From: Chloroflexota bacterium | Lineage (GTDB): Bacteria > Chloroflexota > Anaerolineae > Anaerolineales > Villigracilaceae | Assembly (NCBI GenBank): GCA_016191845.1 | Contig: JACPVF010000015.1 | Location: 407,258 to 455,315, forward strand | DNA: 48,058 nt | Reading direction: 5' to 3' | Shown here: positions 30,362 to 38,240 of the stretch, one piece after another | Numbering within the stretch: the stretch's first letter is position 1 | Layout of the letters: every line of letters starts with the position of its first letter | Position numbers and translations under genes: made by a program | The notes under the pieces: generated by a model | The model's input: the letters and a program-made list of their open reading frames with translations, nothing else | Database searches by the model: none | What the model was told of the DNA's origin: nothing

Positions 30362-31708
30362 TCATCCTTCGATCAAGCGCTCCACCTCGGCTTTGGCCTC
30401 TGCTAACAGCCGTTTGGCTTCCTGGCGGGCATGTCGTGATTGTTGAATCTTGCCAACAATTTCATTTACGATCTTCCCGTCAGTAGGCAATGTCACAGGA
30501 ATATTCAACAAATCAGCAGTGGAAATGGCTGGATACATGGAAGCAGTGGTGAACAAATCCAAAATCTCGCAGACTACAGGAATACGAAGGTAGGTCAAAA
30601 GCAATTCAGAGGGAATGGCTTTTGGCTTTAATACCGCAAAACCAGAGGAACAAACAAAACCATCTTGTTCGGCCTCAATGATGGCACTCAAACGGCGTAT
30701 AGGGCGGACGGTTGAAGTAATGAGGTCGCCCGCGCTGACAATCCATTGGGCGCGGCTGGGGGCCTCTTCGCCTTGAATGGTTTGGCTTTCCGCCAGTCCA
30801 TCACTGGTCAAGTCGCTAATTTCAATATACTGAAACGGCTCTCCTGCAACTGGCTCAAAGCGGCGTTTCGACAAATCTGCAATATCACCCAGTGTCTTTC
30901 CAGATTCTCCCATCACTTCCAAGATGCGTTCATATTTTGGTTGAAAATACTCTGCATCAATTCGATTGGACGCTTGAATATCCGACACATTCTTGATGCT
31001 GAACAAGCTCTCGCTCAAATCCAGCTTATCCAACCCCAACTCGGAGGCAAGCAGGTTTTCTGCGTCAGCGTAGAAATTTATTGAGTCGCTGGTTTTCTGA
31101 AGCGACTGTTTAAATAAATGCTCTATCTTATTTGCATATTCATCAGAAACCGTCGGAACGGGTATCTCTTTTAAATCAGGCAAGATTAAGCCCTGTTGCA
31201 CGGCTCCACGTGCACGCCGCTGAATTTGGCCTTGTCCAATATCAGACATTAAGTAGGCAGCCAAAAAATAAGGATTTACCCTGTTTGCACGTAAAATAGC
31301 AATTTTGCAACTTCCTGTCAGATAATCATACTTGTTAGTAACAAATGAAACACTCCCTACTGTACCAATAACTGAAAGTAGGACATCACCTGTTTTCATG
31401 TGGCAACGAGGCATTTTATCGTATAGTTCTTTGGAGATATAAACTGGATTGGAATCGGATATAAAAAAACTACCTAGATCTTGTCCACGTAAATATCGAA
31501 TTCCGTTGTCGGAAAATTCATCTTTGATTGTCATATGATTACCATCAAATACTCTGGCAATACTTGACAATGCTTTTGGAGCAAGGTTTTCCAGCCTTTG
31601 ATCCTGTAACAGATACATCGGTTTGTAATATTCCGCATCAATACGACGAGAAGATTCCAATGCACTTACTCTTACAACAGAAACACTCAGTCCCGCCCTT
31701 CTAACCAC
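30362..31708 (-). CDS. hsdS: Restriction-modification specificity subunit (HsdS-like)
   Basis: The 448-aa protein has two target-recognition halves. The first begins RIDAEYYKPMYLLQDQRLENL with GDVLLSVIGTVGSVSFV and LPDLKEIPVPTVSDEYANKIEHLF. The second begins RIDAEYFQPKYERILEVMG with GDLITSTVRPIRRLSAI and DLLNIPVTLPTDGKIVNEIV. Each recognition domain is followed by a coiled helix. It should give DNA specificity to the fused methylase-nuclease upstream. The start is uncertain: GTG at 31708 is the first usable codon after the hsdM stop but lies in a hairpin and lacks a ribosome binding site; TTG at 31660 is the alternative. The gene is AT-richer than hsdM. Confidence 0.87.
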   Translation of the reverse strand: MVRRAGLSVSVVRVSALESSRRIDAEYYKPMYLLQDQRLENLAPKALSSIARVFDGNHMTIKDEFSDNGIRYLRGQDLGSFFISDSNPVYISKELYDKMPRCHMKTGDVLLSVIGTVGSVSFVTNKYDYLTGSCKIAILRANRVNPYFLAAYLMSDIGQGQIQRRARGAVQQGLILPDLKEIPVPTVSDEYANKIEHLFKQSLQKTSDSINFYADAENLLASELGLDKLDLSESLFSIKNVSDIQASNRIDAEYFQPKYERILEVMGESGKTLGDIADLSKRRFEPVAGEPFQYIEISDLTSDGLAESQTIQGEEAPSRAQWIVSAGDLITSTVRPIRRLSAIIEAEQDGFVCSSGFAVLKPKAIPSELLLTYLRIPVVCEILDLFTTASMYPAISTADLLNIPVTLPTDGKIVNEIVGKIQQSRHARQEAKRLLAEAKAEVERLIEG

Positions 31709-31734
31709 TTGTTTGAGCGTGTGGTCAGAAGGGC
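31695..31734. promoter_or_regulatory. Hairpin between hsdM and hsdS covering the hsdS start
   Basis: GCCCTTCT-a-ACCAC and GTGGT-c-AGAAGGGC form a 13-bp stem with one mismatch around a 14-base loop. The proposed GTG start of hsdS lies in the stem. There is no T-tract after it, so translational control is likelier than termination. Confidence 0.5.
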
Positions 31735-33711
31735 TTAGGCGAAAAAATCCAGCCGCTCCTCTTTGGCAAAGGCTTGAAAGGCCTCCACAATCTCGTTCAG
31801 GTCGTGGTCGAGGGTCAAGTCCTCGCCCATTTTCTTGTTGCTGGTGTCGCGCACACGCTCTTTGGTTTCCTTGTCCAGCCAAATGTAGGAACCTGAATTG
31901 TCCTTGCCCGATCTCTGGCTGGTGGCAAAGAAGATGCGGTAATCGCCCGCCTCCGCCCGTTCTTCCTCGCTTTTCCACTTTTGCACCAGCAAAACACTGG
32001 TCTTGGTGCCTGTAAAGGGCTTGAACATATTGCCGTGCAGGCCCACCACGCCGAGCAAGCGGGCATGCTTCATCACGTAATTGCGGATGTACTCGTCGCT
32101 GGTGTTGTTGAAAATACCCTGCGGCAGCACAATCGCCATGCGCCCGCCAGGTTTCAGGAAGCGCAGGCAGCGCTCGATGAACAGCACGTCGCGCTCCACC
32201 TTGTTGGCGCGTTTGTTTGTGGTCGGGTCGCCCTTGTAGGCAAGGTCATAGCCGCCCAAAATCTCCGCCTGGGTGATCTCACCCGCAAAGGGCGGGTTGG
32301 TCATCACGATGTCGAACATCCCGTCGCGCACTTTATCTCCCACGCGGTAGGGATGGCTCTTCCATTCGCGCGGGTCGAGCGAACTGACGCGGAAGACGTT
32401 GGTCTTGCCGTCGCCCATGATGAGCATCATTACCTTGGCGACCTTGGCGAGTTTCAGGTCGAAATCGATGGCATACAGGAAGTTCTGGGCGTATTCCTTC
32501 TTGCGCCCCTCCACTTCGCGCCCCCATTTGCGCTTGAACTTTGCATCTTCGGTGACGTGCTTCAAGGTATGGATCATGAATCCGCACGGGCCGCAGGCGG
32601 GATCGAGGCAGGCTTCGGTATCACGCGGGTTCAACATTTCCACGCACATCTGCACCACATGGCGCGGGGTGAAGTATTGTCCCTTGTCGCCTTTCTGTTC
32701 GGGGTTGATCAGGTGCTCGAAAGCCGCATCCAGCACGTCCAGATCGGAGCCGAAGAAGCGGTATTTTTCCAATTCACTGACACAGGGCGCAAGGGCCTGC
32801 GGGGTAAGTTGGATTTTCTCGGCGGGGTCGAAGATTTCGTTCCAGCCTGGATGTTGTGTGGCGCGCACGAACAATTTTTGAATTCGGTCATGTAACTCTT
32901 CGGGCGTTTCGCTGCCACGGCGAAACAACAAGGCCTCTTCATCGCCGTGGATGTGTTCATCGTACAACTTGGCAAAGATCAATTTGAAGATTTCGTCGAA
33001 GGCCGAAACGCCCGCGTTGGCCAGCACGCGCTCCTCCAATAATTCCACCAACTCGCGCAAATTGACCAGCGGTTCGAGGTCTTTTTTCTTGCGCGGCGCG
33101 CGCACGTCGTCGATGGTCTCCCCTGCGGCGGGCAGGCGGTCGATGGAGGTAAAGATATTCGGCTCTTCCCGATACCGAATCAACTCGTCCTTGCCGTTCA
33201 GCCACCAGCCGAATGGAACGCCCGTGGCGTTCATGTAACTTTCGAGCTGGTCGATACCGTCTTTGCGAAGCGGGCGCTTCAACTCGACCACGATATAGGG
33301 CGTCAATCGCAAGGCCGCTTCACGATAAATGACGATGTCTGCCGCTTTGCTGTGAACCGAACTGCCCATCTTCACGGGCACTTCCAGCGCCATCTGGTCG
33401 GCGGTGTATCCCACATCCAGCAGGCGCTTGATGCACAGTTGACGCACAATTTCTTCTGGCTTGGCTACGATCTTCTTCTGGCGAATCAAGCAATGCAAAT
33501 AATACTTTTCACCTCGTTGCCATAAGTCCAGCAACTTCTGCTCATGCGCGGCAAAAACCGTCAAACCATGTTTGATGTCGGCGTCGCGGAAAATGGCATC
33601 CAGGGCCGCCGCCCTGTCTTTGACGGGCATGAATTGCTCGCCCGTCTCGTACTCAGCCGAAGGCTCTTTGATGGTCGCTTTTTTGCTCGTTTTTGCTTTT
33701 GCCGTTGCCAT
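31735..33711 (-). CDS. N6-adenine methylase with N-terminal HsdR-type nuclease domain
   Basis: The 658-aa protein joins restriction and modification functions. Residues about 70-190 resemble the HsdR N-terminal PD-(D/E)xK nuclease: Asp125 in KAADIVIY, Glu143-x-Lys145 in VVELKRP and Gln155-x3-Tyr159. Residues about 225-640 are an HsdM-type methylase with FTPRHVVQMCVEMLNP, SAM motif DPACGPCGF (370-378, where DPACGxGG is usual) and catalytic NPPF at 472-475. No helicase domain is present, and no separate hsdR lies nearby. With the specificity subunit this resembles BcgI-type Type IIB systems, in which one chain both cuts and methylates. The ATG has only weak upstream signals. Confidence 0.88.
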   Translation of the reverse strand: MATAKAKTSKKATIKEPSAEYETGEQFMPVKDRAAALDAIFRDADIKHGLTVFAAHEQKLLDLWQRGEKYYLHCLIRQKKIVAKPEEIVRQLCIKRLLDVGYTADQMALEVPVKMGSSVHSKAADIVIYREAALRLTPYIVVELKRPLRKDGIDQLESYMNATGVPFGWWLNGKDELIRYREEPNIFTSIDRLPAAGETIDDVRAPRKKKDLEPLVNLRELVELLEERVLANAGVSAFDEIFKLIFAKLYDEHIHGDEEALLFRRGSETPEELHDRIQKLFVRATQHPGWNEIFDPAEKIQLTPQALAPCVSELEKYRFFGSDLDVLDAAFEHLINPEQKGDKGQYFTPRHVVQMCVEMLNPRDTEACLDPACGPCGFMIHTLKHVTEDAKFKRKWGREVEGRKKEYAQNFLYAIDFDLKLAKVAKVMMLIMGDGKTNVFRVSSLDPREWKSHPYRVGDKVRDGMFDIVMTNPPFAGEITQAEILGGYDLAYKGDPTTNKRANKVERDVLFIERCLRFLKPGGRMAIVLPQGIFNNTSDEYIRNYVMKHARLLGVVGLHGNMFKPFTGTKTSVLLVQKWKSEEERAEAGDYRIFFATSQRSGKDNSGSYIWLDKETKERVRDTSNKKMGEDLTLDHDLNEIVEAFQAFAKEERLDFFA

Positions 33712-33757
33712 GATATACCTCTCTGAATGCCTGAATTCCTCGATTATATCCGATACA

Positions 33758-33788
33758 GCTGACAGTCACCTTTAAGGTGACTGTCAGC
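33758..33788. repeat. REP hairpin upstream of the methylase gene
   Basis: GCTGACAGTCACC and GGTGACTGTCAGC are exact arms around TTTAA. It lies 46 bases upstream of the methylase start. Confidence 0.85.
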
Positions 33789-33798
33789 GATTTTCCAG

Positions 33799-33880
33799 GT
33801 TAAGCCAAGAAACTTCCGCGTTAAGCCAACAAACTTTCGGATTAAGCCAACAAACTTCCCCGTTAAGCCAAGGAATTCAA
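33799..33880. repeat. Four tandem 21-bp repeats (GTTAAGCCAACAAACTT...)
   Basis: Units start at 33799, 33820, 33841 and 33862. Each begins (g/a)TTAAGCCAA and the first three continue with (g/c)AAACTT(c/t)C; the fourth diverges after 12 bases. The array lies exactly between two REP hairpins. There is no palindrome within the unit and no spacer, so it is not a CRISPR array. Confidence 0.85.
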
Positions 33881-33911
33881 GTTGACAGTCAACTGCCAGG
33901 TGACTGTCAAC
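33881..33911. repeat. REP hairpin, diverged copy
   Basis: GTTGACAGTCA and TGACTGTCAAC are exact arms; the inner bases AC-TGCCA-GG have drifted from the family. It directly follows the 21-bp tandem array. Confidence 0.75.
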
Positions 33912-33938
33912 CGCCCACCACAATCAGGCCCCTGGCGC

Positions 33939-33974
33939 AAAAAAAGAACGGCCTGGGCTGGCCAGACCGTTCTT
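33939..33974 (-). terminator. Intrinsic terminator of the HU-like gene
   Basis: AAGAACGG (33944-33951) and CCGTTCTT (33967-33974) pair. An inner CTGG/CCAG pairing extends the stem, and on the minus strand it is followed by TTTTTTTGCG. Confidence 0.88.
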
Positions 33975-34000
33975 CATGGGGCGCGGGCAGGTCGATACGA

Positions 34001-34399
34001 TCATCCCTCGGTGGGGATGGGGTCCTCGGGATGGGCCTCGTTCCAGAGGGCGACCATCTCCGCCTCGCTCTTGCCGATGTTCTCGGCGTTCAACCACTTG
34101 CCGCGAAAGCCTGCATTGACGCGCTTGTCCAGTTCGGGGCTGACGCGCACGTTGATATCGACGGTGCCATCCTTCTTGCCGATGGGCTCGAAGTGTGTCC
34201 CGTTCGGCAGCTGCACGATCCGACCTGCCCGCAGGCCCGCTTCCAGCTGCACGTCCAATTCAGAGAGCACCGCCAGCACCGACCCCTTGCTCTGGTTGGT
34301 GGTCTGGATGATGTTCTCGATCAATTCGTCCTTCGTCATGGGAAGTCCATGCGCAATCTTGGGCCCAAAAGCTGACCACACCTGGATTTTCTTAGCCAT
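34001..34399 (-). CDS. HU-like DNA-binding domain protein
   Basis: The 132-aa protein resembles the HU/IHF-like (HU-HIG type) family. MTKDELIENIIQTTNQSKGSVLAVLSELDVQLEAGLRAGRIVQLPNGTHFEPIGKKDGT follows the HU helix-turn-helix and the first strands. A tail with VDINVRVSPELDKRVNAGFRGKW replaces the normal DNA-binding arm, as seen in related bacteroidal and chloroflexal proteins. It probably binds DNA as a dimer; a specific role is unknown. AAGGAGGATTGAACT precedes the ATG. It stands alone, between REP copies, upstream of the restriction-modification genes, and could regulate them. Confidence 0.78.
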   Translation of the reverse strand: MAKKIQVWSAFGPKIAHGLPMTKDELIENIIQTTNQSKGSVLAVLSELDVQLEAGLRAGRIVQLPNGTHFEPIGKKDGTVDINVRVSPELDKRVNAGFRGKWLNAENIGKSEAEMVALWNEAHPEDPIPTEG

Positions 34400-34543
34400 A
34401 GTTCAATCCTCCTTATTGCGTCTGATGGTTGGGAAACAATCCTGCCCGTGGGTGGGAACTGCCTTGCTCGATATCCCACGCTAAAGCTACTATACAACAT
34501 CCCCGCTGGTTTGCACTTTTCAATGGGCTTACAGAAAGAATAC

Positions 34544-34576
34544 AGGTGACAGTCACTTTCAAAGTGACTGTCACCT
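34544..34576. repeat. REP hairpin downstream of glmS
   Basis: AGGTGACAGTCACTTT and AAAGTGACTGTCACCT are exact 16-base arms around a single C. It lies seven bases after the glmS stop and may also act as its terminator (T-tract is poor). Confidence 0.87.
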
Positions 34577-34582
34577 TATTGT

Positions 34583-36370
34583 CTAATCCACCGTCAACGT
34601 CTTGGACAAGTTTCTCGGGAAGTCGGGATCGAAGCCGCGCATCACGGACATGTGATACGACAGTAATTGCAGCGGCAGCACGGCCAGCAGCGCATTGACC
34701 TGCGGGTCTGTGGGCGGCAGGGCCACCAGGTCGTCGCCGTTGGCGCGCAGGCGGGGATCCTCCTGAGCAATGACGATGGTCCGTGCACCGCGCACCTTGA
34801 CCTCGTTGATGCCGCTGATGATGAGCGGCACATCCTCGGGTCCCGCCGCGAAGAGGATGGGATAGCCCTGGCTGACCGCCGAGAGCGGTCCGTGCTTGAA
34901 CTCGGTCGAGAGCATGCCTTCGCAATGGGCGTAGGTGATCTCCTTGAGTTTCAGCGCGCCTTCCAGGGCGATGGGATAGGTGGCGCCGTAGCCCAGGCAG
35001 TACATGTCATTCCACGTGTTGATGTCCTTGGCAATGGCTTCGATCTGCGGACCGACCATGTCGAGGGTTTGATCCATCAGGTCGGGGATGCGCGCCAATT
35101 CGGCGGTGTCCTTCCCAGCCAGTCGATAAGCCAGGTACAGGAAGGTCACGACCTGATTGGTGAAGGTCTTGGTGGCGGGCACGCTGATCTCGTAGCCGCA
35201 GCACAGCGGCAGGCAGAACGAAGTGGCTTTCGTCAGGGTCGAGCCGACCACGTTGGCCAGGCCGAAGCAGGCCATTCCGTGTTTCTCAGCCGCCTCCAAG
35301 GCGTTGAGCACGTCCTTGGTTTCGCCCGATTGACTGACGAAGATGCCCACATCCTCGTGGCCGACAGCGGGTGCATATTGCGCGATGAACTGCGGAGCCA
35401 GGACGGGAATGGCGGCGCGTCCCGCCAGTTGGGCGAAGTACACCGCTCCCACCGACGCGGCGTGATAGCTGGTGCCGCAGCCGATCAGATACAGGTGACG
35501 GGCTTTCTTCATCTTTTCGACCAGCGGCGCGACGTCGGGACTGCCGTCCAGCAGATGCAGCAACTCGCGCGCCACCTGGGCCTGCTCGTGAATCTCCTTG
35601 AGCATGAAGTGTGGATATCCGCCCTTCTGGACGGCGTCCATGGTCTCGGTGACGAGTTCGGGCTGGCGGTCGATCAACTTGCCATCCTTCACCGAGCGAA
35701 CCTCGACCCTGTCTGCCCATAAGGTGACGATCTCCCCGTCCTGCGGGCGGATCACGTTGCGGGTCAGCGGCAGGATCGAGGGCAGGTCCGAGGAGACGCA
35801 GGTAAAGCCTTCGCCCAGTCCCACCACCATGCCCGAGCCCTTCTTGAAGGCGTACAGCTTGTCATCGTCCGCGCGCCCGATGACGAAGGTGTAATCGCCT
35901 TGCAGGTCGCCGTAGGCCAGGCGGATGGCGTCGATGAACTGGTAGCCCTTGTTGATGTAGCGTTCGACCGCGTGGACACAGGTCTCACCGTCGTTCTGCG
36001 AACGGACGGTCATGCCCTCGGCCATGAACTGTTCGCGCAATTCCACGTTGTTGACCACGTTGCCGTTATGCGCGCCGACCATGTCGCCGTCCGAGTCGAG
36101 ATGCGGCTGCGAATTCACTTGCGACGGCTCGCCAAAGGTGGCCCAGCGCAACTGGGTGATGCCGCGCTGTCCGCGCATCTCGGCGATGTTGTATTTCGCT
36201 GCCACTTCGCCCACCTTGCCCGTGTCCTTGCGCAGGTCGATCTTGCCGTGATGGATCGTCGCCGCACCGACCGAGTCATACCCGCGATAGGTCAACCGCT
36301 CCGCCGCCGCGATCAGGATCGGGCCGAGGGCCTCTTCCTTGTCCGTCACATAGCCGAAAATTCCGCACAT
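34583..36370 (-). CDS. glmS: Glutamine-fructose-6-phosphate aminotransferase
   Basis: The 595-aa enzyme makes glucosamine-6-phosphate for cell-wall synthesis. MCGIFGYV supplies the N-terminal Cys nucleophile after Met removal. YRGYDSVGAA, RWATFGEPSQVNSQPH, AHNGNV and NDGETCVHAV form the glutaminase site. The two SIS domains contain LIGCGTSYHAA, VSQSGETKDVLNALE and VPATKTFTNQV, and the end PRNLSKTLTVD is the expected C-terminus. RWATFG has Phe where RWATHG is usual. CAGGAGATAATAATTC precedes the ATG. A -10 TATAAT (36460-36455 region) lies about 85 bases upstream, with paired hairpins in the leader. Confidence 0.93.
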   Translation of the reverse strand: MCGIFGYVTDKEEALGPILIAAAERLTYRGYDSVGAATIHHGKIDLRKDTGKVGEVAAKYNIAEMRGQRGITQLRWATFGEPSQVNSQPHLDSDGDMVGAHNGNVVNNVELREQFMAEGMTVRSQNDGETCVHAVERYINKGYQFIDAIRLAYGDLQGDYTFVIGRADDDKLYAFKKGSGMVVGLGEGFTCVSSDLPSILPLTRNVIRPQDGEIVTLWADRVEVRSVKDGKLIDRQPELVTETMDAVQKGGYPHFMLKEIHEQAQVARELLHLLDGSPDVAPLVEKMKKARHLYLIGCGTSYHAASVGAVYFAQLAGRAAIPVLAPQFIAQYAPAVGHEDVGIFVSQSGETKDVLNALEAAEKHGMACFGLANVVGSTLTKATSFCLPLCCGYEISVPATKTFTNQVVTFLYLAYRLAGKDTAELARIPDLMDQTLDMVGPQIEAIAKDINTWNDMYCLGYGATYPIALEGALKLKEITYAHCEGMLSTEFKHGPLSAVSQGYPILFAAGPEDVPLIISGINEVKVRGARTIVIAQEDPRLRANGDDLVALPPTDPQVNALLAVLPLQLLSYHMSVMRGFDPDFPRNLSKTLTVD

Positions 36371-36402
36371 GAATTATTATCTCCTGATGGTGAGGGCGAG
36401 GA

Positions 36403-36430
36403 TTTCCCGCCCTGGGCGGGAAACCCGCCC
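36403..36430. promoter_or_regulatory. Mutually exclusive hairpins in the glmS leader
   Basis: TTTCCCGCC...GGCGGGAAA (36403-36423) and GGGCGGG...CCCGCCC (36414-36430) share the central GGGCGGGAAA and cannot form together. They lie in the predicted 5' leader, about 35 bases before the ribosome binding site. It does not match the glmS ribozyme. Confidence 0.4.
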
Positions 36431-36533
36431 CTGCAAGATTGGACTTACTCTACGATTATAGCGACCCCGCACGGAACTGAGTATTTACCTTCCGCGTCAA
36501 TTTACCCGCGAATCGTCACGCCTTGAAAATGAC

Positions 36534-36959
36534 TTAACCCAGTTTCAAATTCCCATCTTCATCGAACTCGAAGAACGGGTTGTACGCCACCTCCCAGGCG
36601 AAACCATCGGGATCGGCGAAGTAGGAACTGTACCCGCCCCAGAAGACCTTCTGCGGCTCTTTGAGGATGCGCACGCCCTTGGCTTTGAGCGCCGCGATGA
36701 TCTCATCCACCTCGGCCTCGCTGCGGGCGTTATAAGCCAGCGTCAACCCTGCAAAGCCACTGCCTTCCGCCAAGACCAACGCATCCTCGGCCAGTTTCTC
36801 GCGCGGATACAATCCCAGCACCGCGCCGCCCGCCTGGAAAAAGACCACATCGTCCGAACTGGCGGCGGAGGGCCGCCAACCCAACGTCTCGGCGTAGAAC
36901 TGGCGCGAGACGGCCAGGTCCCGCACGCCCAGGGTGATGAGATGCAGATGTTGATTCAT
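36534..36959 (-). CDS. VOC (glyoxalase) family protein
   Basis: The 141-aa protein has two VOC units. The first is LITLGVRDLAVSRQFYAETLGW with VVFFQAGGAVLGLYP. The second is GLTLAYNARSEAEVDEIIAALKAKGVRI, ending SSYFADPDGFAWEVAYNP with the metal-ligand Glu. It resembles lactoylglutathione lyase-like proteins (the wording ADPDGFxWEVAxNP is frequent in that group), but the substrate is unknown. AAAAGGAGTCGAT precedes the ATG, 11 bases after the DUF1786 stop, so the two genes are probably cotranscribed. It is not closely related to the VOC protein at 13067. Confidence 0.9.
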   Translation of the reverse strand: MNQHLHLITLGVRDLAVSRQFYAETLGWRPSAASSDDVVFFQAGGAVLGLYPREKLAEDALVLAEGSGFAGLTLAYNARSEAEVDEIIAALKAKGVRILKEPQKVFWGGYSSYFADPDGFAWEVAYNPFFEFDEDGNLKLG

Positions 36960-36970
36960 ATCGACTCCTT

Positions 36971-38122
36971 TTATGCGATATCCCAGGGGGCGGTTTCGCG
37001 CCCGCCCCGCATGGACCTGTGGATGGGTTCCGCCAAATTGGGCATGACCTCCGCGGTGGCCGCCAGCAGCCCGAAACAGCCCGCGATCATCATATCGCCG
37101 AACGGTGCGGCGAAATACGGTTTTGGCAGGGAGGGATGGCCGTCCACCTCTGTTGTGAACATCGAACGTCTCGGCCCTGTCACGACCACGTCGAATTCGT
37201 CCTGCCCAAACTCGAATGATTCACTTGCGTAGACCAACGCGCCGTGGCCCATATCGTCGAAGACATCCTGATGCTTCAATGAGCCATCTGCCAGTTTGTA
37301 CAGCAGTCCTTCCAGTTTCCTCCGATCGATCTCGCCCGTGTGATGCTCGAAGACACCCTCGATCCGTCTGCTCCGCAGCCGAAAGGCAATGGTGTGGAAA
37401 TTGCCCACGTTGACGATGAGTTGACGTTCGCGCTTTGCAACAACGGGGTCGAGGGTCGCGCCCAGCACGGCGGCGGGAGCCGTGTCCATTACCAGCAGGG
37501 GGCAGGGCAGGTTCGGTGCCGAGTCCGCCACGGCTTGCAGGCGTGTCATGATGGGAGGAATCTCTGTGGAAGGAAAAATAAAGGAGGAAAGGGAATTCTT
37601 TGCGTGGATGCGTTCGTCCAGATAATCGAAGCGGAACTGTCGGTCAGACACTCCCGCGGGCGCATTGCCATGGTCGAAGACCGCCACTGCCACTGCTGAC
37701 AAATCGTCCAGGGAAACGCCGTACTCTGCAAAGGTCTGCGCGATTTGATCAAAGTCAAAATCCTTCAGCACGATTTTTTGCGCCTCGATCTTTTGGCTTT
37801 CTTCTTCGGAGACGATGTGAATCCCCAGCGCCCGCACCTTGTCCAATTCGTCATTGAGTGTGGCTGCCGCTTCGGGCGTCATATACACGGGGATGCCCGT
37901 TCGTGCGGCCTCTTCGATGGCCCAGGCCGAAGGGCCGCCGCCCATCAGATGGCCTGTCAACAGGATGGGGGTCCGTGTTTGGAGGGCCCGCTTGACGCGG
38001 CGATGGATCATCATGGTGGGCGAGGGCAACACCAGTTTGAAGCCGTTTTCCACATCCAATTCGGAGTTATAAAGGAAGATGTCTTGTGTGCCCGTGCCGA
38101 TGTCAACAGTAAGGATTTTCAT
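36971..38122 (-). CDS. DUF1786-domain protein, actin-like ATPase fold likely
   Basis: The 383-aa protein matches DUF1786. MKILTVDIGTGTQDIFLYN at the N-terminus resembles a phosphate-1 loop of ASKHA proteins. LTGHLMGGGPSAWAIEEAARTG, VAVFDHGNAPAGVSDRQFRFDYL and LIVNVGNFHTIAFRL are the other conserved stretches, the last resembling a phosphate-2 loop. The family appears mainly in archaea and anaerobic bacteria and is sometimes linked by annotation to pyruvate formate-lyase activation; no reaction is established. The ATG at 38122 follows AGGAGAAT, and TAAAAT ends eight bases upstream, so the leader is minimal. The VOC gene follows 11 bases later. Confidence 0.85.
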   Translation of the reverse strand: MKILTVDIGTGTQDIFLYNSELDVENGFKLVLPSPTMMIHRRVKRALQTRTPILLTGHLMGGGPSAWAIEEAARTGIPVYMTPEAAATLNDELDKVRALGIHIVSEEESQKIEAQKIVLKDFDFDQIAQTFAEYGVSLDDLSAVAVAVFDHGNAPAGVSDRQFRFDYLDERIHAKNSLSSFIFPSTEIPPIMTRLQAVADSAPNLPCPLLVMDTAPAAVLGATLDPVVAKRERQLIVNVGNFHTIAFRLRSRRIEGVFEHHTGEIDRRKLEGLLYKLADGSLKHQDVFDDMGHGALVYASESFEFGQDEFDVVVTGPRRSMFTTEVDGHPSLPKPYFAAPFGDMMIAGCFGLLAATAEVMPNLAEPIHRSMRGGRETAPWDIA

Positions 38123-38183
38123 ATTCTCCTATTTTAGCCTGACAAGGTTACTTTAATCCCATGGATTTCGTGACGTAAAAAAA

Positions 38184-38212
38184 GTGACAAATTTTTTGTA
38201 GGGGCGTAAGAT
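38184..38212 (+). promoter_or_regulatory. Promoter of the first secreted lipoprotein gene
   Basis: GTGACA (38184-38189), 17 bases, TAAGAT (38207-38212). The leader carries TAGGAGGACTAA before the ATG at 38241. Confidence 0.55.
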
Positions 38213-38240
38213 GAAATCATATCACCGCTAGGAGGACTAA

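Noticed and set aside
33799-33880. CRISPR array
   Set aside because: The repeats are directly tandem with no spacers, only 21 bases long, and no cas gene is nearby.
36371-36533. glmS ribozyme
   Set aside because: The leader lacks the ribozyme core sequence and is too short; only simple GC hairpins are seen.
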